The notes: generated by a model from the letters alone, not told the origin. A DNA stretch of 37,500 nucleotides from Neocallimastix lanati (nom. inval.) (GCA_016946835.1 JACVTC010000087.1:727501-765000), one strand, 5' to 3'. Positions 12,723 through 22,740 are shown, numbered from the stretch's first letter. Made by a program: numbers and translations.

Positions 12723-12802
12723 TAATATGTAATTTTATTTATTTATTTATTCATTTAATAATTTTCATTTGGCGAAATATAACCTGGCGAAATGCACCAC
12801 TC
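12723..12802 (-). repeat. Right terminal inverted repeat of the MULE relic
   Basis: The plus strand reads TTTATTTATTTATTCATTTA, then ATAATTTTCATTTGGCG, then AACCTGGCGAAATGCACCAC and TC. Its reverse complement matches 9977-10058, including the internal TAAA run. Confidence 0.75.
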
Positions 12803-12840
12803 TTGTAAAACTTGTTCAAATTAATAAAAGTAAAATTCAC

Positions 12841-12951
<111 letters not shown>

Positions 12952-12959
12952 TTTTGTAA

Positions 12960-13940
12960 ATCAGTATGGTATACTCATAATTTAAAAAAAAAATTGTATT
13001 AATAAATTAAGCAAGAACAAAAAAAAAAAAAAAAAAGATGGTACAATAATTACACTAAATATATTTTTATTGCTTTTTTTTTTTAATGATAAACAATAAT
13101 TATAATTAAAAAATATTTTTTATTTTTTATTTTCCATTTTTACTTTTTTTTTATGTTTGGTTAAGTAAAGATCTTTCAAATTTTATACTACTTCTTTTTC
13201 TATATTAAGAAAAAAATAGGGGAATAAGCTATATATGAAGTATTATTTAAGGAAATAAAGAATAATACTATAATACTAATAAATTTTTGTAATTATGTCA
13301 ATTAATTTCCATTTTGATTTTGTGAAAGGTATATCTAATGACGCAATATATATATATATATATATTTATAAACCCTGATTTTATATTTGATATTAATATT
13401 AAAATTAAAAGTTTATACCAAAAAAAAAATAAATAATTATGACAATTTTCAGGAATTTTTAGAATACTTCAAAAAAATAACTCTATTTTACATAAGTATG
13501 ATGCAAATAATTAGAATAATTAGAATAATAGGAAATATATAACAAATAACATATCAGAATTTTTTAATAATTACTTAAATAATCTTTTTCCCAAAAAAAC
13601 TTTCCCTTTTAGAAATTAATATAATTAACATATTAAAAAAAAAAAAAGAAGAAATCCTTAACTTATAATGATTACGAAGTGAGAATTATATGAATTTGAA
13701 AAAAAAAGAAAGAAAGGAATAATTAGAAGAACGGAATGAGATCTAAATTTTAATTAATAAAAATTACAGAAATATTGAAGAAAAGAGAATTAATTTGTAA
13801 TACTTGTAAATAGAAATAATATCCTTGAAATATGGTATAATTGTTTAAATTGATTTAAATAAAAAAAAAAAAAAAAAGAAAATACTAATTTATTTATAAA
13901 TTAGTATTTAATATTCTTTAAAAAGAAATAATAATAGAAA
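12960..13940. other. Gene-free AT-rich stretch
   Basis: No supported gene. Composition is a little less extreme than the surroundings between 13440 and 13850, with several mixed AG/GA runs, but every frame is broken. Perfect arms around 13886-13912 (ACTAATTTATTTATAAATTAGT) form a short hairpin. Confidence 0.5.
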
Positions 13941-13944
13941 AAAA

Positions 13945-14450
13945 AGGGAACGGGTTGTATGGAGATAATAAAAGGATTTAAAATAAATTATTCTACAGCT
14001 GAAAAATATTCATCTCACTGACTGAAGCATTGGAGAAATGAAATATTGAAATGGTCATGTGTTCATCACGGCTTCAGATCATAAACATTTAATATATATG
14101 ATGTTACCAATGAGAAGGAAAAAAAAAATGGAAAGCAAATAGAAAGCTCGCTTACTAGGAAAATTATTATGGTTATTACAATTCAATATCTACCCAATGT
14201 ATGTTAAAAGCACTTCAAATATATTAGATGATTTATTTATTAAGGAACTTCTTAGAGAAGAGTATTATAACAAAGAAAAAAAAAAATTCCTGTTTCTATA
14301 ATATTAAACCCTATAAATAGATATAACGTAACAAACAATCAATAAATCATTTAACAATTTTTAGAAATATATAAGTATGCTGATATACCTCATAAATATA
14401 GTGGTTCCTATATATGATAAGTACAGTTTAGATGGTCAGAAAAATGTTAA
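13945..14450 (+). pseudogene. Possible decayed coding remnant of unknown identity
   Basis: Base composition rises here (for example GGGAACGGGTTGTATGGAG at 13948, and TCATCACGGCTTCAGATC near 14064). A plus-strand fragment around 14209-14284 reads KSTSNILDDLFIKELLREEY, which has the charge pattern of real protein rather than AT noise. Frames before and after it are interrupted by stops and no start is evident. I do not recognise the family. It could be the tail of another transposable element or an old duplicate. Low confidence. Confidence 0.25.
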
Positions 14451-14519
14451 AAAATTCAACTTTAATTATTGATGATATATGTTATCGAAATTATAATTAT
14501 GTCATAATTATTGAAATGT

Positions 14520-14715
14520 AAAAAAAAAAAAAAAATATTGAAAATATACAAAAAAAAAAAAATGTTGAATATGAAAAAAAAAAAAAATATTGAAAATATA
14601 CAAAAAAAAAAAAATGTTGAATATGAAAAAAAAAAAAATATGTGGAATATGAAAAAAAAAATATGTTGAATATAAAAAAGAGATAATATCAAACTATAAA
14701 AAAAAAAAAAATTAT
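14520..14715. repeat. Tandem A-rich repeat (ATATTGAAAATATAC / ATGTTGAATATG)
   Basis: Blocks ATATTGAAAATATAC and ATGTTGAATATG alternate, separated by runs of 9-14 A. The pair occurs twice (14535-14580 and 14588-14627) and then a shortened variant twice. The Phe-rich minus-strand frame over it is an artefact. Confidence 0.8.
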
Positions 14716-14959
14716 AAATTTTTACTAAATATAATAAATTAAAAAGAATTGTTGACAATAAAAGTAGAGATAATGAAAATAATAATAGGAAAAACTTATT
14801 AATTTATATCATATATTATTAATATATTGTTTTAGAAATATGTTGAAATTATAGATTTTTATTTCAAAATATATTATTATTATTATAATATTATATTATC
14901 TATTAATATTATAAATATTAAATATTATTGAAAATATATCATTTAAATTATTTTAGCAT

Positions 14960-15450
14960 ATAATATTACTTAATTAGTTATAAAGTTTTTATTTTATAAT
15001 AACGCTTTTAAAATATTTCTTATATTATATTTTGTTTTTGGAATTATATATTAATTTTGAATAATTTAGTTATAAAAGTTTTTATTTTATAATATTGTTT
15101 TTAAAATATTTTATATCTTTTTTTTTTTTTTTTTTTTTGTTTTTTTTTTTTTTTTTTGTTTTTTGTTTTTGGACATATATATTATTAATTTTGAATAAAT
15201 TAGTTATAAAAGTTTTTTAATTTACAATTAATGATTTTAAAATATCTTTTATATTGCATTTTGTTTTTGGACTTAATTATTAATTTTGAATAATTTAGTT
15301 ACGAAAGTTTTTATTTTATAATATATTATTAATTTTGAATAAATTAGTTATAAAAAGTTTTTTATTTTATAATATTACTTTTAAAATATTTTTTATATTG
15401 TATTTTGTTTTTGGACTTAATTATTAATTTTGAATAATTTAGTTATAAAA

Positions 15451-15506
<56 letters not shown>

Positions 15507-15665
15507 AATGTTTTTAAAATATTTTATACCTTTTTGTTTTTAGACTTTATTTTTAATTTTGAATAAAATACTTTAATAAGTATTTTATTTTTATTTATTT
15601 ATAAAATATTTACTTTTAAAAAATTTCATATATTATTTTGATTTTGGACATTAATATTTTCAATT
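14960..15665 (+). repeat. Degenerate tandem repeat upstream of the first ISG12-like gene
   Basis: At least five copies of a module: TTTTGTTTTTGGAC, about 15 nt, TTAATTTTGAATAA, TTTAGTTATAAAAG, TTTTTATTTTATAATA, then TTTTAAAATATTTTATAT. Spacing is roughly 110-120 bp and is stretched by T runs at 15121-15157 and 15453-15501. A more worn copy lies at 17785-17950, in front of the second gene, so the array belongs to the duplicated 5' flank. I see no coding content. Confidence 0.65.
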
Positions 15666-15676
15666 TTGAAATAAAA

Positions 15677-15879
15677 ATGAAATATTTTAATTGGTTAATA
15701 AATACTATTTAAAATCAATTTTTTTTCTATATAAATACAAAAACAAACCAACAAAAGAAAAAAAAAAAAAATAAATTTCACGTCACTTATATAATTTTAA
15801 TTTTATATTATTATATTTATATTTATAAATATTTAAAGAAAAAATATCTTAAATTAAAATTAATAAAGTAAAGTAAAAA
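15677..15879 (+). promoter_or_regulatory. Conserved promoter/leader of the first ISG12-like gene
   Basis: This block is almost base-for-base shared with 17969-18182 before the paralogue, while the sequence between them is not. It contains ATTGGTT (15690-15696, a CCAAT box on the minus strand), TATAAATA (15730-15737) and CACGTCAC (15779-15786; GTGACGTG on the minus strand). The last has the core of CRE/UPR-type bZIP sites and lies 101 nt before the ATG. After it the leader ATATCTTAAATTAAAATTAA is also shared. Conservation is seen; the factor names are inference from motif similarity. Confidence 0.5.
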
Positions 15880-16611
15880 ATGGTTTTTCTCTCTCTTGGA
15901 ATAATAGGTACTATTATGGCAAGTACTGCTATGGCTCCAATAGCAGCTGGATTTGGAACGACTGGTATAGTAGCTGGTTCTCTAGCAGCACTTACACAAT
16001 CTATGATAGGAAATGTTGTGGCTGGTAGTTTATTTGCTACGCTTACTTCTTTAGGAATGACTGGTGCTTTTACAACCTCTGCGGCTGTTGGTGCTCTATT
16101 AGGTGCAGGCGGTTTTTCTGCATATTTACTTCAAAATTTTTCTCCCCAAAAAGATAGTAAAGTAATTTATACTGCCTTTGAAAATAATGATAAGCCAGAT
16201 GTAATAATACAATTACTTGAAGCAAGAACTCCTTCTCAAAGGAGAGAACTAAATTTAAATAAGAAAGATATTATTAACAGAATGCCAGATAATTTAAGGG
16301 AACATACTAAAAATTTGTTAATGAGAACAGATGACATACCTATTTATACTAGAGAAGTTAGATATTTATTATATAGATATTTTGATTATTATTCATTCAA
16401 AGACTATTGTGAAGATAAATTTGATAAAGAAAAAGATATCAAGTTTATTAATGAAGTAATTGATAATGATGATAATCCATTACTTATTGCTAGATTGCTA
16501 AATTACCGAGAGAAGGAACAAATAAATGAGATTAAAGAGTTGAAAACAAAAATTATAAGGTTTATGAAAGGTTCTTCTGAATACGACTATGTAGAATTAT
16601 TATTATCATAA
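15880..16611 (+). CDS. ISG12 (IFI6/IFI27)-like membrane protein with extra C-terminal domain, copy A
   Basis: This single-exon gene encodes 243 residues. Residues about 5-90 are hydrophobic and Gly/Ala/Ser/Thr-rich. The stretch GFGTTGIVAGSLAALTQSMI followed by AGSLFATLTSLGMTG matches my memory of the IFI6/IFI27 (ISG12) family, small mitochondrial or ER membrane proteins linked to apoptosis in animals. Residues about 95-243 are charged and helical, with LLEARTPSQRRELNLNKKDI, MPDNLREHTKNLLM, KDYCEDKFDKEKDI and GSSEYDYVELLLS. I do not recognise this half, and animal members lack it. The start is the ATG at the head of protein-like sequence, right after a leader shared with the paralogue at 18183. 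The two proteins are roughly three-quarters identical, mostly differing in the first 25 residues. The N-terminal family call is moderately sure; cellular role is unknown. Confidence 0.85.
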   Translation: MVFLSLGIIGTIMASTAMAPIAAGFGTTGIVAGSLAALTQSMIGNVVAGSLFATLTSLGMTGAFTTSAAVGALLGAGGFSAYLLQNFSPQKDSKVIYTAFENNDKPDVIIQLLEARTPSQRRELNLNKKDIINRMPDNLREHTKNLLMRTDDIPIYTREVRYLLYRYFDYYSFKDYCEDKFDKEKDIKFINEVIDNDDNPLLIARLLNYREKEQINEIKELKTKIIRFMKGSSEYDYVELLLS

Positions 16612-16681
16612 AATTAGTTAAAAATGTTTGTTAAATCAATATTTTAAATATTTACAAGAAACTTTAAATGTATTAATATTA

Positions 16682-17335
16682 TATTTATTATCTAATAATA
16701 ATAAAATAATAATAATAATAATAACAATATAATAATATTATAATAATAATAGTATTATAATAATAATAATATTATAGTAAAAATATTATTATAGTAAAAA
16801 TAATATTATAATAATAATAGTATTATAATAATAATAAAATTATAGTAAAAATAAAATTATAGTAAAAATAATATTTAGTAAAAATAGTATTATAGTAAAA
16901 ATAATATTATAGTAAAAATATTATTATAGTAAAAATAATATTATAATAATAATATTATTATAGTAAAAATAATATTATAGTACAAATAATATTATAATAA
17001 TAATATTATTATAATAATAATAATATTATAATAATAATATTATTATAGTAAAAATAATATTATAATAATAATATTATTATAGTAAAAATAATATTGTAAT
17101 AATAATAATATTATAATAATAATATTATTATAGTAAAAATAATATTATAATAATAATAATATTATAGTAAAAATAATATTATAGTACAAATAATATTATA
17201 ATAATAATAATATTATAATAATAATATTATAGTAAAAATAATATTATAATAATAATATTATAATAATATTATTATTATAGTAAAAATAATATTAAAATAA
17301 TGAAATATTATAATAATAATACAATAATAATAATA
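16682..17335. repeat. Array of AATATTATTATAGTAAAAAT units
   Basis: About 650 bp built from ATAATAATATTATTATAG and TAAAAATAATATTATA units in irregular order. Most units are self-complementary because (AAT)n runs straight into (ATT)n, so the strand can fold into many short hairpins. A shorter, diverged equivalent lies after the second gene at 18990-19335. Confidence 0.75.
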
Positions 17336-17339
17336 ATAT

Positions 17340-17460
17340 ATTTATAATAGCAATAATAATAATGAAATGAAAGCATAATATAGTTATAATAGCAATAATA
17401 ATAATGAAATGAAAGCATAATATAGTTATAATAGCAATAATAATAATGAAATAATAATAT
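17340..17460. repeat. 42-bp tandem repeat, about 2.6 units
   Basis: ATAATAGCAATAATAATAAT, then GAAATGAAAGCATAATATAG and TT, repeats with starts at 17344, 17386 and 17428, exactly 42 bp apart. The third unit is truncated after GAAAT. Confidence 0.85.
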
Positions 17461-17523
17461 AATAATAAATAATAGTTAAATAATAATAATTGTAGTAATA
17501 TAATAATAATAATAATATTAATA

Positions 17524-17785
17524 ATGCATTTTTATTATTGAGTTGTATTAAAATTTTATAATTAATAAAATATACTAATTGAAATTTATTATTAATCATT
17601 AAATATATTTTAACATATCATAGTATTATATAAATATAAGTAGTGATTTTATAATATTAAAATTATTTGATATTTAATATATATTAATAAAATTAATATG
17701 TATTGTATTTAATAAGAAGGAGGATATACTAAATTAATAAAAATAATTAAAAAGAAATATAATAAAAGATTTTACTTTGATATTG
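17524..17785 (+). repeat. 3' flank of copy A, duplicated after copy B
   Basis: TTTTTATTATTGAGTTGTAT plus TAAAATTT (from 17528), and AAGTAGTGATTT followed by ATAATATTAAAATTATTTGA (from about 17637), recur at 19343-19500 after the second gene. They mark the right boundary of the tandem duplication that created the gene pair. Confidence 0.7.
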
Positions 17786-17968
17786 CTAAAAATATTTTAT
17801 AAAATATTTATTTTTGGACTTAACTTTAAACAAATTGGTTATTAAAAATTTTTATTTGATAGTATTGGTTTAAAATATTTTTATATTTAATTTTTTGGAC
17901 ATTTATATTTAGTTTCTAGATATTAGCATTTTCAATTTAGAATAAATTTTTAAAAATGTAAAAATTAA

Positions 17969-18182
17969 AAATGAAATGTTCTAATTGGTTAATAAATTCT
18001 ATTTAAAATCAATTCTTTATTATATAAATACTAGAAAAAAAAAAAAAAAATAAAAAAAAAAATAAAAAAAAAATAAATTTCACGTCACTTATATAATTTT
18101 AATTTTATATTATTATATTTATATTTATAAATATATAAAAAATAAAATATCTTAAATTAAAATTAATAAAATTAAGTAATAA
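17969..18182 (+). promoter_or_regulatory. Conserved promoter/leader of the second ISG12-like gene
   Basis: It is the counterpart of 15677-15879: ATTGGTT at 17984-17990, TATAAATA at 18023-18030 and CACGTCAC at 18081-18088, 102 nt before the ATG. The order and spacing of the elements are kept. Only the A-rich filler between the TATA-like box and CACGTCAC differs. Confidence 0.5.
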
Positions 18183-18917
18183 ATGGTTTCTCCCGTTGTT
18201 GTCGGAGCAGCAGGTGTTATTGTAACAGGTATTGCTGTAACTCCAATTTTAATTGGATTTGGAACGACTGGTATAGCAGCTGGTTCTATAGCGGCATGTG
18301 TACAATCTATGATAGGAAATGTTGCGGCTGGTAGTTTATTTGCTACGCTTACTTCTTTAGGAATGACAGGTACTTTTACAACCTCTGCGGCTGTTGGAGC
18401 TATATTTGGTGTTGGTGGTTTTTCTGCATATTTATATCAAAAATTTTCTCCCCAAAATGATAGTAAATTAATTTATACTGTCTTTCAAGAAAATGATAAT
18501 CCAAATATAATTGTAAAATTACTTGAAGCAAGAACTCCTTCTCAAAGGAGTAAACTAAATTTAAATAAGAAAGATATTATTGACAGAATGCCAGATAATT
18601 TAAAGGAACATACTAAAAATCTGTTAATGGAAACAAATGATATTTCTATTTATACTATAGATGTTAGTTATTTATTATATCAAAATTTTAATTATGCATC
18701 ATTAAAAGACTATTGTGAAGATAAATTTGATAAAGAAAAAGATATCAAGTTAATTAATAAAATAATTGATAATGATGATAATCCATTACTTATCGTTAGA
18801 TTGCTAAATTACCGAGAGAGGAAACAAATAAATGAGATTAAAGAATTAAAAACAAAAATTATACGGTTTATGGAGGGTTCTTCTGAATACGACTATGTAA
18901 AATTATTATTAACATAA
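18183..18917 (+). CDS. ISG12 (IFI6/IFI27)-like membrane protein with extra C-terminal domain, copy B
   Basis: A single-exon paralogue of the gene at 15880, encoding 244 residues with one extra residue near the N-terminus. The hydrophobic N-terminal half (residues 3-90) keeps GFGTTGIAAGSIAACVQSMI, AGSLFATLTSLGMTG and FTTSAAVGA, the pattern that suggests the IFI6/IFI27 family. The charged C-terminal half keeps LLEARTPSQR, LNLNKKDII, KDYCEDKFDKEKDI, DNDDNPLLI and GSSEYDYVKLLLT. Variation is concentrated in residues 2-25, where hydrophobicity is kept but sequence is not, and around residues 150-180. The intact frame and mainly conservative changes suggest both copies are maintained. The duplicated promoter suggests shared regulation. 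The function of the C-terminal half is unknown. Confidence 0.85.
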   Translation: MVSPVVVGAAGVIVTGIAVTPILIGFGTTGIAAGSIAACVQSMIGNVAAGSLFATLTSLGMTGTFTTSAAVGAIFGVGGFSAYLYQKFSPQNDSKLIYTVFQENDNPNIIVKLLEARTPSQRSKLNLNKKDIIDRMPDNLKEHTKNLLMETNDISIYTIDVSYLLYQNFNYASLKDYCEDKFDKEKDIKLINKIIDNDDNPLLIVRLLNYRERKQINEIKELKTKIIRFMEGSSEYDYVKLLLT

Positions 18918-18989
18918 AATAAGTTAAAAATGTTTGTTAAATGAACATTTTAAATGTTTACAAGAGAATTTTAAAAGTATTATTATTAT

Positions 18990-19335
18990 AGTTATTCAAT
19001 AATAACAATATAATAGTATTATTGTAATAATAATATTATAATAATGTAATATTATAATAACAATATTATAATAATATTATAATGTAACATTATAATAATA
19101 ATGTAATATTATAATAATAATATTTAAATGTAATATTATAATAATAATATTAAAATGTAATATTATAATAATAATAATAATATTATTATTAATATAATAA
19201 AATAATAATAATAATAATATAATAATAAATAATAATTAAAATATTAGTAATAATAATTAAATAATAATAATAATAATATAATGATAATAATTAAATAATA
19301 ATAATAGTAATAGTAATATAATATTAATAATATTA
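18990..19335. repeat. AATAATATTATAATGTAATATT array after copy B
   Basis: Irregular AAT/ATT units, including repeated AATGTAATATTATAATAATA. This is the diverged and shorter equivalent of 16682-17335. Confidence 0.7.
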
Positions 19336-19342
19336 ATAATGT

Positions 19343-19510
19343 ATTTTTATTATTGAGTTGTATTAAAATTTAATAATTTATTAAATGTACTAATTATATA
19401 GTTATATAATATTATTATATATTATTATATAAGTAGTGATTTCATAATATTAAAATTATTTGATATTTAATATATATTAATAAAATTAATATGTATTTTT
19501 ATTATTTATT
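19343..19510 (+). repeat. 3' flank of copy B, duplicate of 17528-17700
   Basis: TTTTTATTATTGAGTTGTAT and later ATATTAAAATTATTTGATAT, then TTAATATATATTAATAAAAT, match the flank of copy A. Confidence 0.7.
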
Positions 19511-20235
19511 ATTGAGTTATTTTTAAATGATATTATTAATAAAATGTCCTTATTGAAAATTATTATTAATTTGCAGTATTATTTATACTTTAAATGATTT
19601 ATTTATAGAGAATTATTATTATTAATTTACAGTATTATTCATACTTTCAAATGATTTACTTTTTGAAATACTAATAGTGAAGGTCGTATCATAAATATAA
19701 TGATAAATAGCTTCTTTAGTAAAAAAAAAAAAAAAAGAAAAACCTATAGAATAATAAGGAAGTAAAAAGAAGGCTTTTAGATAATAGCCGGAGAAACAAA
19801 GATATTAAAGTTAGTAGGTATTAAAGAATAAATTCTTTTTCAAGAAAAAAAGGTATTGACTACTACTACACTATCGTTAATGATGTTACCTTTTTTATTT
19901 TACATTATTCAAATATTTAGGTGTGGTGATGCCAGTCTAGTACACTCATCAAAGTTCTTCGAATTTATTTGCTTAATTTTATATTTTTACAAATTTATTT
20001 TTATTTTATTTAATTTTTAATGTACAGGTAACATTTTTTATTCTTTATATAATTCATAATTCATGTACTGTTTAGTTAATGTAATACATTCAAATTAATA
20101 ATAAAATTTAAAGAGTGAATTCTCTTCCTAGTTAAAAATAAAAAATAAAAATAAAAATAATAAAATATCAATGTCCTTGTTAAAAACATGATTGATTGTT
20201 GCTATAGTAATAATATTATTTTATTGTACTATTTT
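19511..20235. other. Gene-free stretch of intermediate composition
   Basis: No supported gene. AATTATTATTAATTTGCAGT and a near copy occur at about 19559 and 19612. The patches 19672-19830 (with GAAGGTCGTATCATAA and ATAATAGCCGGAGAAAC) and 19855-19965 (GGTGTGGTGATGCCAGTCTA) have higher complexity and could be relics, but frames are short and I recognise nothing. Confidence 0.5.
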
Positions 20236-20238
20236 CTA

Positions 20239-22740
20239 ATAAAATAAAATAAAATAAAATAAAATAAAATAAAATAAAATAAAATAAAATAAAATAAAAT
20301 AAAATAAAATAAAATAAAATAAAATAAAATAAATAAAATAAAATAAAATAAAATAAAATAAAATAAAATAAAATAAAATAAAATAAAATAAAATAAAATA
20401 AAATAAAATAAAATAAAATAAAATAAAATAAAATAAAATAAAATAAAATAAAATAAAATAAAATAAAATAAAATAAAATAAAATAAAATAAAATAAAATA
20501 AAATAAAATAAAATAAAATAAAATAAAATAAAATAAAATAAAATAAAATAAAATAAAATAAAATAAAATAAAATAAAATAAAATAAAATAAAATAAAATA
20601 AAATAAAATAAAATAAAATAAAATAAAATAAAATAAAATAAAATAAAATAAAATAAAATAAAATAAAATAAAATAAAATAAAATAAAATAAAATAAAATA
20701 AAATAAAATAAAATAAAATAAAATAAAATAAAATAAAATAAAATAAAATAAAATAAAATAAAATAAAATAAAATAAAATAAAATAAAATAAAATAAAATA
20801 AAATAAAATAAAATAAAATAAAATAAAATAAAATAAAATAAAATAAAATAAAATAAAATAAAATAAAATAAAATAAAATAAAATAAAATAAAATAAAATA
20901 AAATAAAATAAAATAAAATAAAATAAAATAAAATAAAATAAAATAAAATAAAATAAAATAAAATAAAATAAAATAAAATAAAATAAAATAAAATAAAATA
21001 AAATAAAATAAAATAAAATAAAATAAAATAAAATAAAATAAAATAAAATAAAATAAATAGTAGAATGTGAATATAAAGTACATATTAATAAAATAAAATA
21101 AAATAAAATAAAATAAAATAAAATAAAATAAAATAAAATAAAATAAAATAAAATAAAATAAAATAAATAGTAGAATGTGAATATAAAGTACATATTTAAT
21201 AAAATAAAATAAAATAAAATAAAATAAAATAAAATAAAATAAAATAAAATAAAATAAAATAAAATAAAATAAAATAAATAATAAAATAAAATAAAATAAA
21301 ATAAAATAAAATAAAATAAAATAAAATAAAATAAAATAAAATAAAATAAAATAAAATAAAATAAAATAAAATAAAATAAAATAAAATAAAATAAAATAAA
21401 ATAAAATAAAATAAAATAAAATAAAATAAAATAAAATAAAATAAAATAAAATAAAATAAAATAAAATAAAATAAAATAAAATAAAATAAAATAAAATAAA
21501 ATAAAATAAAATAAAATAAAATAAAATAAAATAAAATAAAATAAATAAAATAAAATAAAATAAAATAAATAAAATAAAATAAAATAAAATAAATAAAATA
21601 AAATAAAATAAAATAAAATAAAATAAAATAAAATAAAATAAAATAAAATAAAATAAATAAAATAAAATAAAATAAAATAAAATAAAATAAAATAAAATAA
21701 AATAAAATAAAATAAAATAAAATAAAATAAAATAAAATAAAATAAAATAAAATAAAATAAAATAAAATAAAATAAAATAAAATAAAATAAAATAAAATAA
21801 AATAAAATAAAATAAAATAAAATAAAATAAAATAAAATAAAATAAAATAAAATAAAATAAAATAAAATAAAATAAAATAAAATAAAATAAAATAAAATAA
21901 AATAAAATAAAATAAAATAAAATAAAATAAAATAAAATAAAATAAAATAAAATAAAATAAAATAAAATAAAATAAAATAAAATAAATAAAATAAAATAAA
22001 ATAAAATAAAATAAAATAAAATAAAATAAAATAAAATAAAATAAAATAAAATAAAATAAATAAAATAAAATAAAATAAAATAAAATAAAATAAAATAAAA
22101 TAAATAAAATAAAATAAAATAAAATAAAATAAAATAAAATAAAATAAAATAAAATAAAATAAAATAAAATAAAATAAAATAAAATAAAATAAAATAAAAT
22201 AAAATAAAATAAAATAAAATAAAATAAAATAAAATAAAATAAAATAAAATAAAATAAAATAAAATAAAATAAAATAAAATAAAATAAAATAAAATAAAAT
22301 AAAATAAAATAAAATAAAATAAATAAAATAAAAATAAATAAATAAAATAAAATAAAATAAAATAAATAAATAAAATAAAATAAATAAAATAAAATAAAAT
22401 AAATAAAATAAAATAAAATAAAATAAAATAAAATAAAATAAAATAAAATAAAATAAAATAAAATAAAATAAAATAAATAAATAAAATAAAATAAAATAAA
22501 ATAAAATAAAATAAAATAAAATAAAATAAAATAAAATAAAATAAAAAGTAGAATATGAATATAAAGAACAGATTGAATAAAATAAAATAAAATAAATAGT
22601 AGAATATGAATATAAAAAACAGATTGAATAAAATAAAATAAAATAAATAGTAGAATATGAGTATAAAGTACAGATTGAATAAAATAAAATAAAATAAAAT
22701 AAAATAAATAGTAGAATATGAATATAAAGTACAGATTGAT
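20239..22740. repeat. (AAAAT)n pentanucleotide satellite, about 2.5 kb
   Basis: Several hundred AAAAT units with occasional 4-nt slips (AAAT). The array is interrupted by a mixed block TAGTAGAATRTGAATATAAA, then GTACA or a variant, at 21058, 21167, 22547, 22597, 22648 and 22709. At the right end that block plus a few AAAAT units forms a higher-order minisatellite of about 50-60 bp. Because a 5-nt period is coprime with 3, all three minus-strand frames read the same FYFIL pentapeptide without stops, which produces long false frames. Confidence 0.95.

Larger units (their letters stand above)
9977..12802 (-). mobile_element. Decayed MULE-type DNA transposon with ~80-bp inverted ends
   Basis: About 2.83 kb bounded by inverted repeats. 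Read from the outside in, the left end at 9977 and the right end at 12802 (reverse complement) both run GAGTGG(G/T)GCATTTCGCC, then a second TTYCGCCAAAT, then GAAAATTATTAAAT followed by TAAA repeats and AAAATTA. Between them on the minus strand lies a FLYWCH/MULE transposase pseudogene. I could not find a convincing 8-11 bp target-site duplication (left flank CTGGGAGGG, right flank TTGTAAAAC), so the element is old or the ends are slightly misplaced. A further hairpin element lies downstream of the transposase. Inverted ends and coding relic are seen; assignment to the MULE superfamily follows from the transposase motifs. Confidence 0.75.

Noticed and set aside
14462-14758. Minus-strand 98-codon Phe-rich frame
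   Set aside because: It is entirely explained by the A-rich tandem repeat at 14520-14715.
20216-21193. Long minus-strand open frames of 325 and 284 codons
   Set aside because: They are made only of the repeated FYFIL pentapeptide from the AAAAT satellite, which reads open in every minus-strand frame.
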